Source: JAUWKC01 sp035529895
GTDB taxonomy: Bacteria; Planctomycetota; Phycisphaerae; Sedimentisphaerales; Anaerobacaceae
Assembly: GCA_035529895.1 (NCBI GenBank)
Contig: DATKVV010000046.1
Location: 23,888 to 87,887 of the forward strand
DNA length: 64,000 nt
Direction of reading: 5' to 3'
The notes under the pieces were generated by a model. That model searched no databases and was not told the DNA's origin. It saw only the letters and a program-made list of their open reading frames with translations. The position numbers and the translations under genes were made by a program. Shown here piece after piece: positions 46,678 to 54,580 of this stretch (position 1 is its first letter; each line of letters begins with the position of its first letter).

Positions 46678-47166
46678 ATGAAAGAACAGAAACTGACAAC
46701 GGAAGAGGAAAAAACACCCGTTATCCTCGTGGTTGACGATAATCAGCAGAATCTTGAGCTGCTCCAGGCATACCTTGAGGATTTAGATTGTGAAACCGTC
46801 CCCGCTTACGACGGCCTCCAAGCCCTGCAGATTATAGCCAGACAGCCGCCCGATTTGATTCTGCTGGATGTCATGATGCCTAAAATGAGCGGCTTTGAGG
46901 TCTGCAAGCGAGTAAAAAACGACCCCGGAACCAGCGACATCCCCGTGATAATGGTCACCGCGCTCAACGAATACGGCGACATCGAACGCGCCCTCGATTC
47001 CGGCACCGATGATTTTCTGAGCAAACCCATAAACAAGCTCGAACTCTTGACCCGCGTCAAAACCATGCTCAAGTTAAAACACCTCAGCGACAAGCTCGAA
47101 CGAACGTTGGCTTACTTAAGCGAAATCGAAAAACAGGCCCAAGTGACAAAACCAACCACCGAATAA
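46678..47166 (+). CDS. Receiver-domain response regulator without output domain
   Basis: 162 residues. The receiver domain spans about 12-135 with the acidic pair in LVVDDNQQN, the phospho-Asp in LILLDVMMPKMSG, Thr in MVTALNE and Lys in FLSKPINKLEL. The remaining 30 residues form a helix (LERTLAYLSEIEK) rather than a DNA-binding or enzymatic domain. It resembles PleD/CheY-like single-domain regulators that act by protein contact. No kinase is adjacent; the orphan kinase at 38296 is a possible partner by inference only. Confidence 0.88.
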   Translation: MKEQKLTTEEEKTPVILVVDDNQQNLELLQAYLEDLDCETVPAYDGLQALQIIARQPPDLILLDVMMPKMSGFEVCKRVKNDPGTSDIPVIMVTALNEYGDIERALDSGTDDFLSKPINKLELLTRVKTMLKLKHLSDKLERTLAYLSEIEKQAQVTKPTTE

Positions 47167-47198
47167 AAAAGGCCGAGCTAAAAACCCAAGCCCGGCCT
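47165..47198 (-). terminator. Rho-independent terminator shared by convergent genes
   Basis: Stem AGGCCG-a-GCT with AGC-c-CGGCCT (47170-47198); on the minus strand it is followed by six T. It serves the minus-strand gene ending at 47301, and the hairpin may also stop the receiver gene on the plus strand. Confidence 0.7.
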
Positions 47199-47205
47199 GT
47201 TGGTA

Positions 47206-47256
47206 CTACGCTATCAGTAAAACAAACAGGACAGGTAAGCATTTTCTATAGACCAT
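47206..47256 (-). pseudogene. 16-codon duplicated start of the Tiki/ChaN-like gene
   Basis: On the minus strand a ribosome site (AAAGGA) and an ATG open a frame MVYRKCLPVLFVLLIA then stop. The about 50 bp are nearly identical to the ribosome site and first codons of the gene at 48455 (MVYRKCLAVLFVLL). It sits between that gene's stop and its terminator. It is either a remnant of a tandem duplication or a short expressed hydrophobic peptide. Confidence 0.5.
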
Positions 47257-47300
47257 TTTGTTTTCCTTTCATGAGTGTTGTTCAGTTTTTTCGCGGGCAT

Positions 47301-48455
47301 TTAAGGCTTAGGAAACCTATGCTTCTGGAAGTGTTCATCTACTTCCTGAGCGTTCTTGAATTTTCGTCCGAAATCAATCTCATAGTATTGTTTGTATTTT
47401 TTGAACATATCGTCGGTAACAAAGCCCTTGATCGGCGTATTTTTGTGCAACTTGGCCCTTGGCCCAAAATAGACATACCCACGAGCAATCTTCGATAAAG
47501 GGACTTCGGGAGCATCCCAATTGGGAGGACTGAGGATATTAGCAAAGGGCGATGCATAAAGATCGAAGCCTGCTGGTTTATGTCCTCTTAGTTTCATAAC
47601 TCCTTCAAATGGAGGAAGCCAACCACTCGCCAGCCACACTTGAAAAACTCGATCCCCATATTTCTTGTATAGAAGATTCCCCATAATAGGACGTCCAAAA
47701 TTCACCTCTGGTGGAAATTCATAGTGGGTGAAATCGTGACATCTGCCGACAAAGACAAGTCCTTTTTGGCCCTTCTCGATAATTTTCTTTTCTACTTGTT
47801 CTGCCATTGTTGGGTCAAAGGCGAGACCCATTTTCATCGCTTTTTTATATTCCGGCGAGTTTTCGGGCTTAGTCTTTGTATTGATGAAAAATTCAGTCCA
47901 GTTAAAATTTGGTGTCAGTCCAAATAGTTGCATCTTCTCTTGATTTTGCTTAAGGCTTTTGTTCAACCTCCAGACCGCTTCAATAATATCCCAATGTTCT
48001 TTCGAGTTCCATTCGTGTGCAAGTTGGTCTCTTGCGAGTTGCAAAGTGTCTTCCCGATCACATTTTGGGGTGGTAACCAGTTCCTTCAACCGCTGGTTGT
48101 CGGTGTGACGGACGACTTCCAAACCGATAGATCGTACACCGGCCTCATGGTACAGCCGAGGAATCAGATCAATGACGAAATCTTTGTGCTCTTTGACATT
48201 ATGGAACTCGCCGAAAATAACGATTTGGTGCTTTTCAAAAAGATCGATTACATAATCCTCGGGAGAATTTGAATTCTTATCTAACCAGCCAACTAAATAC
48301 GCATAGTCATCTTCGGGGATTTGCGAAACTTTAAGGGCTTTCTCAGACTGTATCCAATCAGGAACACGAATTTCATCCCCTTTCTCTGCAGTTGAAACCG
48401 CGAAACTTACGAACAGTAAGACAAACAGGACAGCTAAGCATTTTCTATAGACCAT
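47301..48455 (-). CDS. Secreted Tiki/ChaN/erythromycin-esterase-like protein
   Basis: 384 residues with a signal peptide (about 1-22) and a strong ribosome site (AAAGGAG, 6 nt). The core starts at about 70 with VIFGEFHNVKEHKDFVIDL, and continues with RSIGLEVVRHTD and VFVGRCHDFTHYEF. These Glu/His motifs resemble the EreA/ChaN/Tiki superfamily (haem-binding, esterase or peptidase activities). The match is partial and I give only superfamily level. The C-terminal 130 residues are unique. It is a single-gene unit ended by the terminator at 47165. Confidence 0.6.
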   Translation of the reverse strand: MVYRKCLAVLFVLLFVSFAVSTAEKGDEIRVPDWIQSEKALKVSQIPEDDYAYLVGWLDKNSNSPEDYVIDLFEKHQIVIFGEFHNVKEHKDFVIDLIPRLYHEAGVRSIGLEVVRHTDNQRLKELVTTPKCDREDTLQLARDQLAHEWNSKEHWDIIEAVWRLNKSLKQNQEKMQLFGLTPNFNWTEFFINTKTKPENSPEYKKAMKMGLAFDPTMAEQVEKKIIEKGQKGLVFVGRCHDFTHYEFPPEVNFGRPIMGNLLYKKYGDRVFQVWLASGWLPPFEGVMKLRGHKPAGFDLYASPFANILSPPNWDAPEVPLSKIARGYVYFGPRAKLHKNTPIKGFVTDDMFKKYKQYYEIDFGRKFKNAQEVDEHFQKHRFPKP

Positions 48456-48626
48456 TTAGTTCTCCTTTCATCATCGAACTCTTTTGCACGACTTCTTACG
48501 GGAAATGTGGAATTATATAATTGGAGTGAATTCTTAAATCCCGCGGAAGCCGCCAATAATCTCCCAACGTCCCGGCTGGACAGTATTTTTAACGTTGAGT
48601 TTGATGCTGCTATCTTTAATTTGAAT

Positions 48627-49472
48627 TTACTTTCCCCCCTCATCCTTCTTCTCATAAACCACTTTCGCCCCGTCCGGGATCGTAAACTCAAATATTCCTT
48701 CCGGTATAGTCACATTGTATTCTACGCGATCTACGCTTCTGACCCCTTCGCCGGGTCCACACTTAATCATTTCTAAACTAATGGCCAATTTGGTTCGGGG
48801 ATCAACGCGGACAACAAACTCCTTTTCCTCAATGTCTCCTTGGGTGGGAATAGACCCGTGAACCATGATCACTTCCTTTTGCAGTCCTTCATCAAATTCG
48901 AAATAGAACCAAAGCTCACCATGGTATTGCTGGATCCATTTGACCATATCTTCAAAAAACCGGGAAAAACGTACTTCGGACGCCGGAACATACTCGTCTC
49001 GGATTCTCACAAGATTTTTGTCCTTGTAGTAGTAATAGGTTGCCTCGGGGGTCCCCACAATCAGAAGATTGCCCTGATCCGCGTGATAATACTCTTCCTG
49101 GCCCGTCTCAGGGTCAATCTGGACCCAGGTCTCTCCCTTACTGTTGTCCCAATCGGTACAATATGCGTGCACTGAGTGGATAGAACGCATGGCCTCAATG
49201 GTCTGCTCGATGGCATAGGCTGAAGATAGCGACTTGTCAAAGACTGTCAGCGTCAGCCCCACCGCAACTATTATCGCTGCCGCAGCAGCAACCTTTGCAA
49301 TTCTGGTTTTCATGATTATTCTCCATACATTAGGCTGCATTACAGCCGATTTGATATTCTTGGACTTATCATGGGCCTTCAGTACATCTCTAAGAATCCG
49401 GTCGTGCAGCGCGGCGCCCGCCTCGAAGTGCAGCTTCCTGATTCTTCCTTCTATATGTTCTTTCTCGCTCAT
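48627..49472 (-). CDS. Membrane-anchored LolA-like anti-sigma protein (module 1)
   Basis: 281 residues. A cytosolic helical segment (about 1-50) precedes a single membrane anchor (VAAAAAIIVAVGLTLTVF, about 60-78). An external beta-rich domain (about 85-280) resembles LolA/LppX-type outer-membrane lipoprotein sorting folds (IHSVHAYCTD, ETWVQIDPETGQ, LAISLEM). It overlaps the sigma gene stop by ATGA, so it is translated with it and most likely restrains it. An internal GGAG plus ATG at 49313 could also start a short form at the membrane anchor. Confidence 0.72.
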   Translation of the reverse strand: MSEKEHIEGRIRKLHFEAGAALHDRILRDVLKAHDKSKNIKSAVMQPNVWRIIMKTRIAKVAAAAAIIVAVGLTLTVFDKSLSSAYAIEQTIEAMRSIHSVHAYCTDWDNSKGETWVQIDPETGQEEYYHADQGNLLIVGTPEATYYYYKDKNLVRIRDEYVPASEVRFSRFFEDMVKWIQQYHGELWFYFEFDEGLQKEVIMVHGSIPTQGDIEEKEFVVRVDPRTKLAISLEMIKCGPGEGVRSVDRVEYNVTIPEGIFEFTIPDGAKVVYEKKDEGGK

Positions 49473-50056
49473 CTTTCAACCTCACCATTCAAGACGGACC
49501 GCAATTTATCCAGCCCGTACCGATACCGGCCCTGAACCGTATTCACCGAAACATTCTGCAGCTTCGCTATTTCCCTGAACTTCATGCCGCCTTTGATGTG
49601 CAAAACTATCACCTCGCGCTGCTCGTGGGGAATTTGCTCTATGGCGTCGGCCAACCGGCGAGATTCTTCGCTGCAGATGACCGCCTGGTCAGGCCCCTTT
49701 GAACCACAACTCATCAAACCCGCTTCATCCAGCCCGACCACGGGCCGTCGCTGCTTTGCCCTGAGGCGGTCACGGGCCCGGTTAACGACAGAGATTGCCA
49801 GATAGTTCCTAAGACTTCCCCGCAGCTTGAAGCTTTCCGCAGATTCCGCAAACGACACAAACACGTCGTGAAGGACGTCTTCGGCAGCACTTACATCATT
49901 TAAAAGAGCCATCGCTAACGTTAGCAAATAATCCTGATACTTTCCGTAAATCCGCTCCAGCGCATCCCGGCTGCCGCACTTAAATCTCAACTTGAGAACT
50001 TCGTCTTCAATCATCTGTGACCGGCCTGACTGGTCTTGCGAACGATCGTCCGTCAT
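49469..50056 (-). CDS. ECF-type sigma-70 factor (module 1)
   Basis: 195 residues. Region 2 (about 20-95) contains LTLAMALLNDVSAAEDVLHDVFVSF, and region 4 (about 135-190) contains EQIPHEQREVIVLHIKGGMKF plus the helix-turn-helix IAKLQNVSVNTVQGRYRYG. An internal start at 50014 is possible; neither has a strong ribosome site. It directs RNA polymerase to an unknown regulon and is paired with the anti-sigma gene it overlaps by 4 nt. Two similar modules follow upstream on the same strand. Confidence 0.88.
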   Translation of the reverse strand: MTDDRSQDQSGRSQMIEDEVLKLRFKCGSRDALERIYGKYQDYLLTLAMALLNDVSAAEDVLHDVFVSFAESAESFKLRGSLRNYLAISVVNRARDRLRAKQRRPVVGLDEAGLMSCGSKGPDQAVICSEESRRLADAIEQIPHEQREVIVLHIKGGMKFREIAKLQNVSVNTVQGRYRYGLDKLRSVLNGEVER

Positions 50057-50163
50057 CTATATCACGATTTCGACACCGGTTTTAGTATAAGGAAAAACAG
50101 ACTTTTTCGCCATATCTGCCAGCAGGGGGGCACAAGACTCCTATCTTGCCTCCAAACGCGCAT

Positions 50164-50193
50164 AAAAAAGGCCGGGCCAAATCGGCCCGGCCT
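50164..50193 (-). terminator. Rho-independent terminator of module 2
   Basis: Perfect nine-base stem GGCCGGGCC / GGCCCGGCC with loop AAATC (50170-50192); on the minus strand it is followed by six T. It lies about 40 nt after the stop at 50235. Nearly identical to the terminator at 52246. Confidence 0.85.
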
Positions 50194-50234
50194 GCCAACA
50201 CCGCGGTTTTACGCGTGTATCGCTATTTATCAGA

Positions 50235-51776
50235 CTACCGTTTAAATTCGAACCCTTCCGGAATCCTTGGCACGAATGTCTTCTCGTCCAACTCCGGATC
50301 CCACTGGAATTGCTCTCTTTCGAATTGCTGCATAAGCTCCTGCTTTGACGCACTATCCGTGTCCCATTCGAATTCCATGCGGACCAGAAGCTTAGTATCT
50401 GCATTAAACCACAAACGGTGTATCATGCTGTCCGGATTGTCGCCGTACTTCTTGGCGCTTATCTCAAAACCCATGCATTCAACTCCGTCCATAATCTCGT
50501 TTTCCAACATTCGATCTGCCCGGTCAACCAATCCTGCGAGGAACAACATCCTGTGAATTGGATGTCGGCTCCTCGGGTAGCCGGAAACCTCGTATGTTTG
50601 GCTCTCGAAGTCGACAGTGGTTCTGACAATCCGCAGGTCTTTATCTTCAATTTCAAAACCCGTCTCCTGAGTGTCGACCTCCGCGCAGACATACCACTCT
50701 GTTTTTCGAAGCTGCTCACCGGAATAGTAGTCGTACCGCCAGGCATTTGGGGACAGATATACAGTTCTGTCGGCTTGCTGGTATACAACCGTTTCAATAT
50801 TCTTGATTGCCGCAACAATTTCGTCTCTTAATCCTGCCGGAACATCGGCAAAAGTCATTTCACCTTTTTCTGCCGCACGAATATCATCCGGAGGGGCGTT
50901 GACGAATCCTTCCGGAATCTGTGGAGTGAACACGTGGGCCGGCACCTCCGTGTGGTATTCAAATTGGTCATGTATTAAAGTCAATGTCTTTGCCGCATCG
51001 AAGCCACTCTTGATACCGTGTTTTTCAATGCGTGCCGCTAGCTTTGTCTCCACATCAAACCACACACGAGCAATTCGCCCTTCAGGAAAGCCACTAAATT
51101 TACTCAGGTTTATCTCGAAACCTACGCATTCACGTCCTTCAAAGATTTTCGTATCGAGAATTCGGTCAGCCCATTTGAGATGGTCTACATACCAGCGAAA
51201 TGAATCCATCTGCTCCGGATAGAAGGGTGCCCAATTAGCTTTCTCCTGAAAGTAACACCGATGTTCGAAAGAAACTTCGTATTTGCTGGGACCATTGGGC
51301 TCACGTAAAATCCACTGAGTATTTACAACAGTCGTACCGGTGTGATAATCATATCTGTCAGAACGATAAGCGTTTTCTGAACAAAAGCGTCTTTCCCACT
51401 CAACATCCACTTCCGAAAGACCATAATCATAGACTGATACCGATCGCTGACTGTAAACCAATGCCTTTACTTTTTCGAGGGACTCAATTATTTCCTGTCC
51501 CCAGGCGGCTGGCGGAGCCAGCCACCACTTTCCACTGTCTGGGCTGCTGGGCCATAAGTTCATAATGGCTAGAACTATTACTGCTGCTGCGGCTAATTTT
51601 GTTATTTTGCTTTTCATGATAATTCTCCCAATATTGTGGTTGATTGGAGTCTGTCTTGTCTGTTCCCATTCGTCCAGTGCCTGCGAAATGCCGGCGTGAA
51701 CTCTCCTGTCTGCATCGGCATCCGGTCGAACGCATAGACCCTTAATCAATTCCCGTATGTTGTCTGCCGACTTCAT
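50235..51776 (-). CDS. Membrane-anchored double LolA-like anti-sigma-type protein (module 2)
   Basis: 513 residues. Short cytosolic part (1-53), one membrane segment (about 58-72), then two tandem LolA-like beta domains (about 95-290 and 320-512). The second repeats landmarks of the first (RILDTKIFEGRECVGFEI with RMLENEIMDGVECMGFEI; HVFTPQIPEGF with KTFVPRIPEGF). Its start overlaps the broken sigma gene by ATGA. An internal GGGAG and ATG at 51617 could start a form without the cytosolic part. If the sigma factor is dead, this protein may have kept a separate envelope role. Confidence 0.7.
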   Translation of the reverse strand: MKSADNIRELIKGLCVRPDADADRRVHAGISQALDEWEQTRQTPINHNIGRIIMKSKITKLAAAAVIVLAIMNLWPSSPDSGKWWLAPPAAWGQEIIESLEKVKALVYSQRSVSVYDYGLSEVDVEWERRFCSENAYRSDRYDYHTGTTVVNTQWILREPNGPSKYEVSFEHRCYFQEKANWAPFYPEQMDSFRWYVDHLKWADRILDTKIFEGRECVGFEINLSKFSGFPEGRIARVWFDVETKLAARIEKHGIKSGFDAAKTLTLIHDQFEYHTEVPAHVFTPQIPEGFVNAPPDDIRAAEKGEMTFADVPAGLRDEIVAAIKNIETVVYQQADRTVYLSPNAWRYDYYSGEQLRKTEWYVCAEVDTQETGFEIEDKDLRIVRTTVDFESQTYEVSGYPRSRHPIHRMLFLAGLVDRADRMLENEIMDGVECMGFEISAKKYGDNPDSMIHRLWFNADTKLLVRMEFEWDTDSASKQELMQQFEREQFQWDPELDEKTFVPRIPEGFEFKR

Positions 51777-52100
51777 TTTGCCACCTCGCTATTTAACAGT
51801 GACCGCAGCTTCTCCAGGCCGTACCGGTACCGGCCCTTGACCGTGTTCACTGATTCACGGCACAATTTAGCAATCGCCTTGAATTTCATCCCACTGTACA
51901 GGTGCAGGAGCACTGCCTCTCGCTGCCGATTTGATAAGAGAGACGAAAACATCCTGCACCACATCTTCAGCGGCGTTCTTGTCATATAAAAGAGCCGTGG
52001 CCAGCGTCATCAAGTCTTCTTTATACTTCTCATACGCTCGGTGCAGGGCTTGCCTGTTACCGCGATTAAACTCACGTATGATTAGCTTGTCTTCCAGCAT
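51773..52100 (-). pseudogene. ECF sigma factor with internal deletion and frameshift (module 2)
   Basis: Frame one from the ATG at 52100 gives region 2 (MLEDKLIIREFNRGNR..., AAEDVVQDVFVSL). Frame two gives region 4 (SNRQREAVLLHLYSGMKF, ESVNTVKGRYRYG) and ends at 51773. They meet near 51940: about 70 codons that lie between these parts in the module 1 sigma factor are missing, and the join changes frame. A working sigma factor is not expected unless the ribosome shifts. The rest of the module (ATGA overlap with the next gene) is kept. Confidence 0.8.
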
Positions 52101-52245
52101 CGATAAGTTACTTTCCTAAGCTTAGGACAACCGATTGTCGCCTATAAGACAACTAAGTTACTCGTCCGGGTATAAAAAAAATCATTTTTTTCCCTGTGTC
52201 CATCCTGTAACACAAAGAAACCGGATTTCACCCGCAAAACCATAT

Positions 52246-52275
52246 AAAAAAGGCCGGGCCAAACCGGCCCGGCCT
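52246..52275 (-). terminator. Rho-independent terminator of module 3
   Basis: Stem GGCCGGGCC / GGCCCGGCC with loop AAACC (52252-52274), T-tract on the minus strand. It lies 41 nt after the stop at 52316 and differs from the copy at 50164 only in the loop. Confidence 0.85.
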
Positions 52276-52315
52276 GCTTGAGGAGGTCTATCCTCACGCT
52301 AATTAATTTACTTTA

Positions 52316-53692
52316 TCAAATCCCGCCATCAACGATGTACCGTTTTGCCGGATTATCGTTACGCACCGCCAGATTGAACTTCTTCGTCTTACCCGACTTC
52401 AGCCTGATTTCGTAGGGTACGAACCAGCCGGGATAGAGCCCCGACTTGAAGGGCTCTCCGATACTAATGATTTCGAGCCCACCGAGGTAACTCTTCATTC
52501 GCTCGTCAACCGCTGACGCCGACCAGAATTTCAAGAATTCGTCCCAGTCTTCGTCTGCACAAGCTTGGAAGAACGCAATCGCCATTTCCTTTGGCGTCAT
52601 CTGCTGGTATTTTTCGTTGTTCTCCAGCACTTTTGGCCACCCATGCCAGATAACATCTTTCGGCAGCTCCAACGTAAATAGCGCCGGGTCAATTTCCAGG
52701 TTGTATTCTATAGCGGTTGTCTCGAAGACGATGACATCCTCTTTGCCCGTATGGACATAAATCTCGAATCCTGTCAGCAGTTTGGTTTCGGCATCAAAAT
52801 AGTACACGCGTGTGTGATCAGACTCGGAGATAAACTTGTTCCTAAGGTAATCGTTTGTGTAATCGCCCTGAGCGGAAGCATATATCTCAAGCACTACTTT
52901 TTCTTGGCCATTTACTATTTTCCGATATATAGATATCTCCCCATCCGGGTGTTTGAGTGCTTTTCTCAATTCACTATCAAGGAGATTATCAACGTCCATG
53001 AGATGGCCGCACCAAGCGTCAAATGCATATCTACCGGCAGGGAGAGGCCCTATTTTGACTGCGTAATTTGGACGTATCAACATTATTGTTGAGTTGCTGT
53101 CCATAACCTCAACACGCCCCGGTTTTTCGATTCGCCATTGCAGCCTGCCTTCGTTGTCTAACCATTTCCACATTTTCATAGGAACGAAGTCATAGCTCAG
53201 TCCTATGAGTCCAAAATTGTCATGAGGTATTGTTCTCATTCGTGCCTGAATATGGACTGAGCGTATGTTTGCAACTGCTTGGATGGCTTGATTCAATAAC
53301 TCGGAAGCTGAAGCGGTTGGTACTGATTTATCAAGCAAGGTTATTGATATTGCCGCGACTATGATAATCGCCGCAGCCGTAGCGAATTTTGTAATTTTGC
53401 TTTTCATGATTTTTCTCCATAACTGAAATTGTCTGTCAACTTTTTTCGTTTTTCCCAATTTGTTGAGGCTCTGCTCGCGAAGAATCCGGTCTATGACCTT
53501 ATTTTCGAGGTTTCTTTGGGCCAAAGCCTTGCCGTTTGCCGTCAGCCGCTCACGAAGGCCGGTTAACTGTGTTAGTTCGGCCCGGCAGGGGGGACACCCC
53601 TCCAGATGTGATTCAATTGCCTGTTTCTGCCGGTCTTCCAACAATTCCTCAATATAGCCGACCAAAAGTTCTTTGCATTCTGCGCAGTTCAT
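52316..53692 (-). CDS. zf-HC2 anti-sigma factor with membrane anchor and LolA-like domain (module 3)
   Basis: 458 residues. The zinc-binding anti-sigma domain (about 1-45) has C3, C6 and the H-x3-C-x2-C motif in HLEGCPPC, which marks a redox- or metal-sensitive ZAS-type anti-sigma. A membrane segment (about 102-120) is followed by a LolA-like domain (about 135-345) and an extra C-terminal domain with FFQACADEDWDEFLKFW, resembling NTF2-like proteins. Start overlaps the sigma stop by ATGA. An internal GGAG and ATG at 53407 lies directly before the anchor. Confidence 0.8.
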   Translation of the reverse strand: MNCAECKELLVGYIEELLEDRQKQAIESHLEGCPPCRAELTQLTGLRERLTANGKALAQRNLENKVIDRILREQSLNKLGKTKKVDRQFQLWRKIMKSKITKFATAAAIIIVAAISITLLDKSVPTASASELLNQAIQAVANIRSVHIQARMRTIPHDNFGLIGLSYDFVPMKMWKWLDNEGRLQWRIEKPGRVEVMDSNSTIMLIRPNYAVKIGPLPAGRYAFDAWCGHLMDVDNLLDSELRKALKHPDGEISIYRKIVNGQEKVVLEIYASAQGDYTNDYLRNKFISESDHTRVYYFDAETKLLTGFEIYVHTGKEDVIVFETTAIEYNLEIDPALFTLELPKDVIWHGWPKVLENNEKYQQMTPKEMAIAFFQACADEDWDEFLKFWSASAVDERMKSYLGGLEIISIGEPFKSGLYPGWFVPYEIRLKSGKTKKFNLAVRNDNPAKRYIVDGGI

Positions 53693-54222
53693 TTCCGCAC
53701 CTCACTTTCATCCCGTCGCCGCAGCGAATCACGCAGCATAACATAGGCCCGCGACAGATTTTTTGTAACCGTCCCCAACGGCATACCAAGTTGTTCGGCC
53801 ACCTCGCTGCACGAACAGCCGCCGTAATATCGAAGCAACACAACCTGCCGGTAGGGGGGTGGCAGCCCGGCCACCGCCTTCTCCAGACCGTAATCCTGCG
53901 AAAGCTCAGGGTCGGGTGCCTCCTCAGACAGCACTCCGGCCATCTGCACCCGGCGTTGTTCGCTCCTTTGTTGCTCTTTTGCCACGCGGTTGGCGATTCC
54001 CAGCAGCCAGGAAAAAAAAGACTCCCGCTTCTTCAGTTTTACCAGACCGAAATAGGCCCGCACCAGAGCCTCCTGGGCCGCCTCCTCCGCCTTGTCCCGG
54101 CTGCCCAACTGACCCGCCAGATGCGCCAAAAGAACCGCCTGATAACGCCGTACAAGGTGCCGAAAATCGTCCGGGTGGCCGTCCAAACAACGCTCTATGT
54201 AATACCCATCGCTTGTACCCAT
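53689..54222 (-). CDS. ECF-type sigma-70 factor (module 3)
   Basis: 177 residues from the ATG at 54222 with GAGGTG upstream; the open frame further up is spurious. Region 2 includes DFRHLVRRYQAVLLAHLAGQ and AEEAAQEALVRAYFGL, and region 4 includes LPPPYRQVVLLRYYGG and the helix-turn-helix EVAEQLGMPLGTVTKNLSRA. Sequence is distinct from modules 1 and 2. It is the sigma partner of the zf-HC2 protein it overlaps. Confidence 0.9.
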   Translation of the reverse strand: MGTSDGYYIERCLDGHPDDFRHLVRRYQAVLLAHLAGQLGSRDKAEEAAQEALVRAYFGLVKLKKRESFFSWLLGIANRVAKEQQRSEQRRVQMAGVLSEEAPDPELSQDYGLEKAVAGLPPPYRQVVLLRYYGGCSCSEVAEQLGMPLGTVTKNLSRAYVMLRDSLRRRDESEVRK

Positions 54223-54580
54223 AAGACACCTCAGAACACCGCTAAGAATTCGAATTCTCAATATATAGTGCAGCACGGCACGCTTTTGCGACAAAAAAAT
54301 CAAAAATATAAAAACTCCAGCGGCAGGGCGTAAAAACCCCATAACCACCCTCTAAGACCCCAACAACCCCTACATTACACACAATCGCCATTTACACCTG
54401 CCAAAACCCGCCTCCACACGACTATTTACAAAAACACCCGTTAACAGAGCCTCTCCAATTGTCGATACTTCTTATAGCTTTCAGGACGGAGCGGCCGAAA
54501 ACAAAACAGGATTCACACCGGGATAGTTGTGAAAATATTGCGAAATCTATAATACACTGATTCGTTCGATAGGGGGGTGT
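54223..54580. other. Divergent intergenic region with a likely TPR-gene promoter
   Basis: 358 nt between the module 3 sigma gene and the TPR gene. TATAAT at 54548-54553 lies 28 nt before the TPR start codon, with TTGTGA 15 nt upstream of it (short spacing), so a rightward promoter is plausible. A G-rich ribosome site (AGGGGGG) precedes 54581. No other feature seen. Confidence 0.45.

Noticed and set aside
53536..54333. 265-codon plus-strand frame
   Set aside because: Antisense to sigma and anti-sigma genes that have clear motifs and ATGA coupling.
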